In this document: in pieces, positions 36,725 through 38,271 of the stretch
Position numbering within the stretch: position 1 is the stretch's first letter
Layout of the letters: each line of letters opens with the position of its first letter
Assembly (NCBI RefSeq): GCF_900141995.1
Contig: NZ_FQZA01000001.1
Span: 1-38,271 of the forward strand
DNA length: 38,271 bases
Reading direction: 5' to 3'
Source of the DNA: Palleronia salina
Lineage (GTDB): Bacteria > Pseudomonadota > Alphaproteobacteria > Rhodobacterales > Rhodobacteraceae
Translations under genes and position numbers: made by a program
The notes under the pieces: generated by a model
Database searches by the model: none
What the model was told of the DNA's origin: nothing
The model's input: the letters and a program-made list of their open reading frames with translations, nothing else

Positions 36725-38179
36725 ATGGTCTCGCGCGTCATTCCCGTGGACGATTTCGATCTGGTGATCTTCGGCGGCACCGGCGACCTGGCGCGGCGCA
36801 AGATCCTGCCGGGGCTCTACCGTCGCTTCGTGGCGGGCCAGATGCCGGCCGAGGCGCGCATCATCGGAGCCGCGCGGTCCGAGCTCGACGACGAGGGCTA
36901 CCGCCAGGACGTGCGCGACGCGTTGAAGGAGTTCCTGGCCAAGGCGGACCAGAGCGAAGAGCAGATCGCCGCCTTCCTGTCGCGGCTGCACTACGTCTCG
37001 ATTGACGCGCGGGGCGAGGATGGTTGGAAGGAACTCAACCAGCTCATGCGCGACGGTGTCGTGCGGGCCTTCTATTTTTCGGTGGCGCCCGCGCTGTTCG
37101 GCGACCTCGCGGAACGGCTGCATCACCACAAGATCGCCGGGCGGGACTCGCGGATCGTGGTCGAGAAGCCGTTCGGCCGCGACCTCGAGTCGGCGAAAGC
37201 GCTGAACGCCACGCTGGCCGAGCATTTCGACGAGACGCAGATCTACCGCATCGACCATTACCTGGGGAAGGAAACCGTCCAGAACCTGATGGTCGTGCGC
37301 TTCGCCAATGTGCTGTTCGAGCCGCTGTGGAACGCGCAATACGTGGATCACATCCAGATCACCGTGGCCGAAACGGTGGGCGTCGGCGGACGCGGCAGCT
37401 ACTACGACAAGTCGGGCGCCATGCGGGACATGGTGCAGAACCACCTGATGCAGCTTCTGTGCCTGATCGCCATGGAGCCGCCGTCGCGTTTCGATCCCGA
37501 CGCGGTGCGCGACGAGAAGCTCAAGGTGATCCGCGCGCTGGACCCGGTCGATCCCGCCGACATCGTACGCGGCCAGTACGAGGCCAAGGGCAAGGCGAAT
37601 TCCTACATCGACGACGTGGAGAACGACGAAAGCCGGACCGAGTCCTTCATCGCCATGAAGCTGCACGTGTCGAACTGGCGGTGGGCCGGCACGCCGTTCT
37701 ACATCCGCACCGGCAAGCGCCTGCGCGCGCGCCAGTCCGAGATCGCGGTGGTGTTCAAGGACGCGCCGCACTCCATCTTCGGCGCGCAGGCCGGGCGGCA
37801 CCGCAACATCCTGACCATCCGGCTCCAGCCCAATGACGGCATGAAGCTGGGCGTCACCATCAAGGAGCCGGGACCGGGCGGCATGCGCCTGATCGACGTG
37901 CCGCTGGACATGACCTTCGCCGATGCGCTCGGCAGCGATGGCGAGGCTGTGCCCGAGGCCTACGAGCGGCTGATCATGGACGTTGTGCGCGGCAACCAGA
38001 CCCTGTTCATGCGCGGCGACGAGGTCGAGGCGGCCTGGGCCTGGACCGATCCGATCATCAACGGGTGGCAGGACCGCGACGACCGCCCGCACGAGTACGA
38101 GCCCGGCACGGCGGGCCCGGAAGAGGCGGCGATGCTCATGCACCGCGAGAACCGCCGCTGGCGCGACATCAAGGAGTGA
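36725..38179 (+). CDS. zwf: Glucose-6-phosphate 1-dehydrogenase
   Basis: This 484-residue enzyme oxidises glucose-6-phosphate to 6-phosphogluconolactone with NADP, the entry to the Entner-Doudoroff and pentose phosphate routes. The dinucleotide motif is IFGGTGDLARRKI (residues about 15-27). The active-site block RIDHYLGKETVQNLM is near residue 175. The signature GTPFYIRTGKRL lies in the C-terminal half. The length is normal. The ATG at 36725 follows GAAAGGA; a GTG five codons earlier is the alternative. pgl and edd are the common next genes but lie outside the window. Confidence 0.97.
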   Translation: MVSRVIPVDDFDLVIFGGTGDLARRKILPGLYRRFVAGQMPAEARIIGAARSELDDEGYRQDVRDALKEFLAKADQSEEQIAAFLSRLHYVSIDARGEDGWKELNQLMRDGVVRAFYFSVAPALFGDLAERLHHHKIAGRDSRIVVEKPFGRDLESAKALNATLAEHFDETQIYRIDHYLGKETVQNLMVVRFANVLFEPLWNAQYVDHIQITVAETVGVGGRGSYYDKSGAMRDMVQNHLMQLLCLIAMEPPSRFDPDAVRDEKLKVIRALDPVDPADIVRGQYEAKGKANSYIDDVENDESRTESFIAMKLHVSNWRWAGTPFYIRTGKRLRARQSEIAVVFKDAPHSIFGAQAGRHRNILTIRLQPNDGMKLGVTIKEPGPGGMRLIDVPLDMTFADALGSDGEAVPEAYERLIMDVVRGNQTLFMRGDEVEAAWAWTDPIINGWQDRDDRPHEYEPGTAGPEEAAMLMHRENRRWRDIKE

Positions 38180-38180
38180 G

Positions 38181-38271
38181 CCCCGGTCCGGCGCAGCCGG
38201 CGATCGCTCCGGTGGAGCGATCGAGGGGCGAACGGGCGGAGCCCCCCGGTCCGGCGCAGCCGGCGATCGCT
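38181..38271. repeat. Short direct repeat with internal hairpin
   Basis: A 28-nt unit beginning ccccggtccggcgcagccgg occurs at 38181-38208 and again at 38244-38271, where the window ends. Between the copies, cgatcgctcc and ggagcgatcg (38201-38210 and 38214-38223) form a perfect 10-bp stem with a ggt loop. It may act as the zwf terminator. More units may follow outside the window. Confidence 0.7.

Overview
The window looks like a chromosomal segment of a marine-type Rhodobacteraceae (Roseobacter-group) alphaproteobacterium. This rests on recognisable protein families, strong G+C-rich codon use from about 8 kb onward, a GTTC-N7-GTTC LexA box in front of uvrA, and the order rpmF-plsX-fabH-ihfA-merR. 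The assignment is inferred from the sequence alone.

Positions 1 to about 7250 form an accessory, lower-G+C region. It starts with a decayed IS1182-type transposase tail. A small hypothetical gene and a cold-shock gene follow on the minus strand. Next is a tightly packed plus-strand cluster: a small membrane protein, a secreted protein made of seven W-x-C repeats, and a transglutaminase-like protein without the usual histidine. An unnamed 163-residue protein follows. A small tyrosine recombinase and a broken IS3-family element close the region, just before a tRNA-Cys gene. Between these genes lie several stretches of 400 to 660 bp with no convincing gene.

Positions 7.4 to 18.2 kb hold tRNA-Cys and an orphan curlin-repeat (amyloid-type) gene whose signal-peptide start carries an in-frame TAA. 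Then come two MFS transporters, a DUF924 protein, a small membrane protein, uvrA behind a LexA box, two related small exported proteins, exodeoxyribonuclease III, and two small uncharacterised proteins.

Positions 18.6 to 30.1 kb are mostly housekeeping: an ErpA/IscA-type iron-sulfur protein diverging from a dGTPase-family gene, a GH13 alpha-glucosidase diverging from a CPA1-type cation/proton antiporter, argS, and a six-gene overlapping run (SPOR protein, nagZ, scpA, scpB, a 68-residue basic protein, a nitroreductase). That run links peptidoglycan recycling and chromosome segregation by translational coupling.

Positions 30.1 to 38.3 kb contain dcd, tRNA-Pro(GGG), the rpmF-plsX-fabH-ihfA-merR cluster (all minus strand), a fumarylacetoacetate-hydrolase family gene, an HNH endonuclease and zwf. 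The window ends inside a short direct repeat with a strong hairpin.

The best candidates for something undescribed are the W-x-C repeat/transglutaminase-like cluster at 2388-4418 and the orphan curlin gene with its interrupted signal peptide at 7984-9369.
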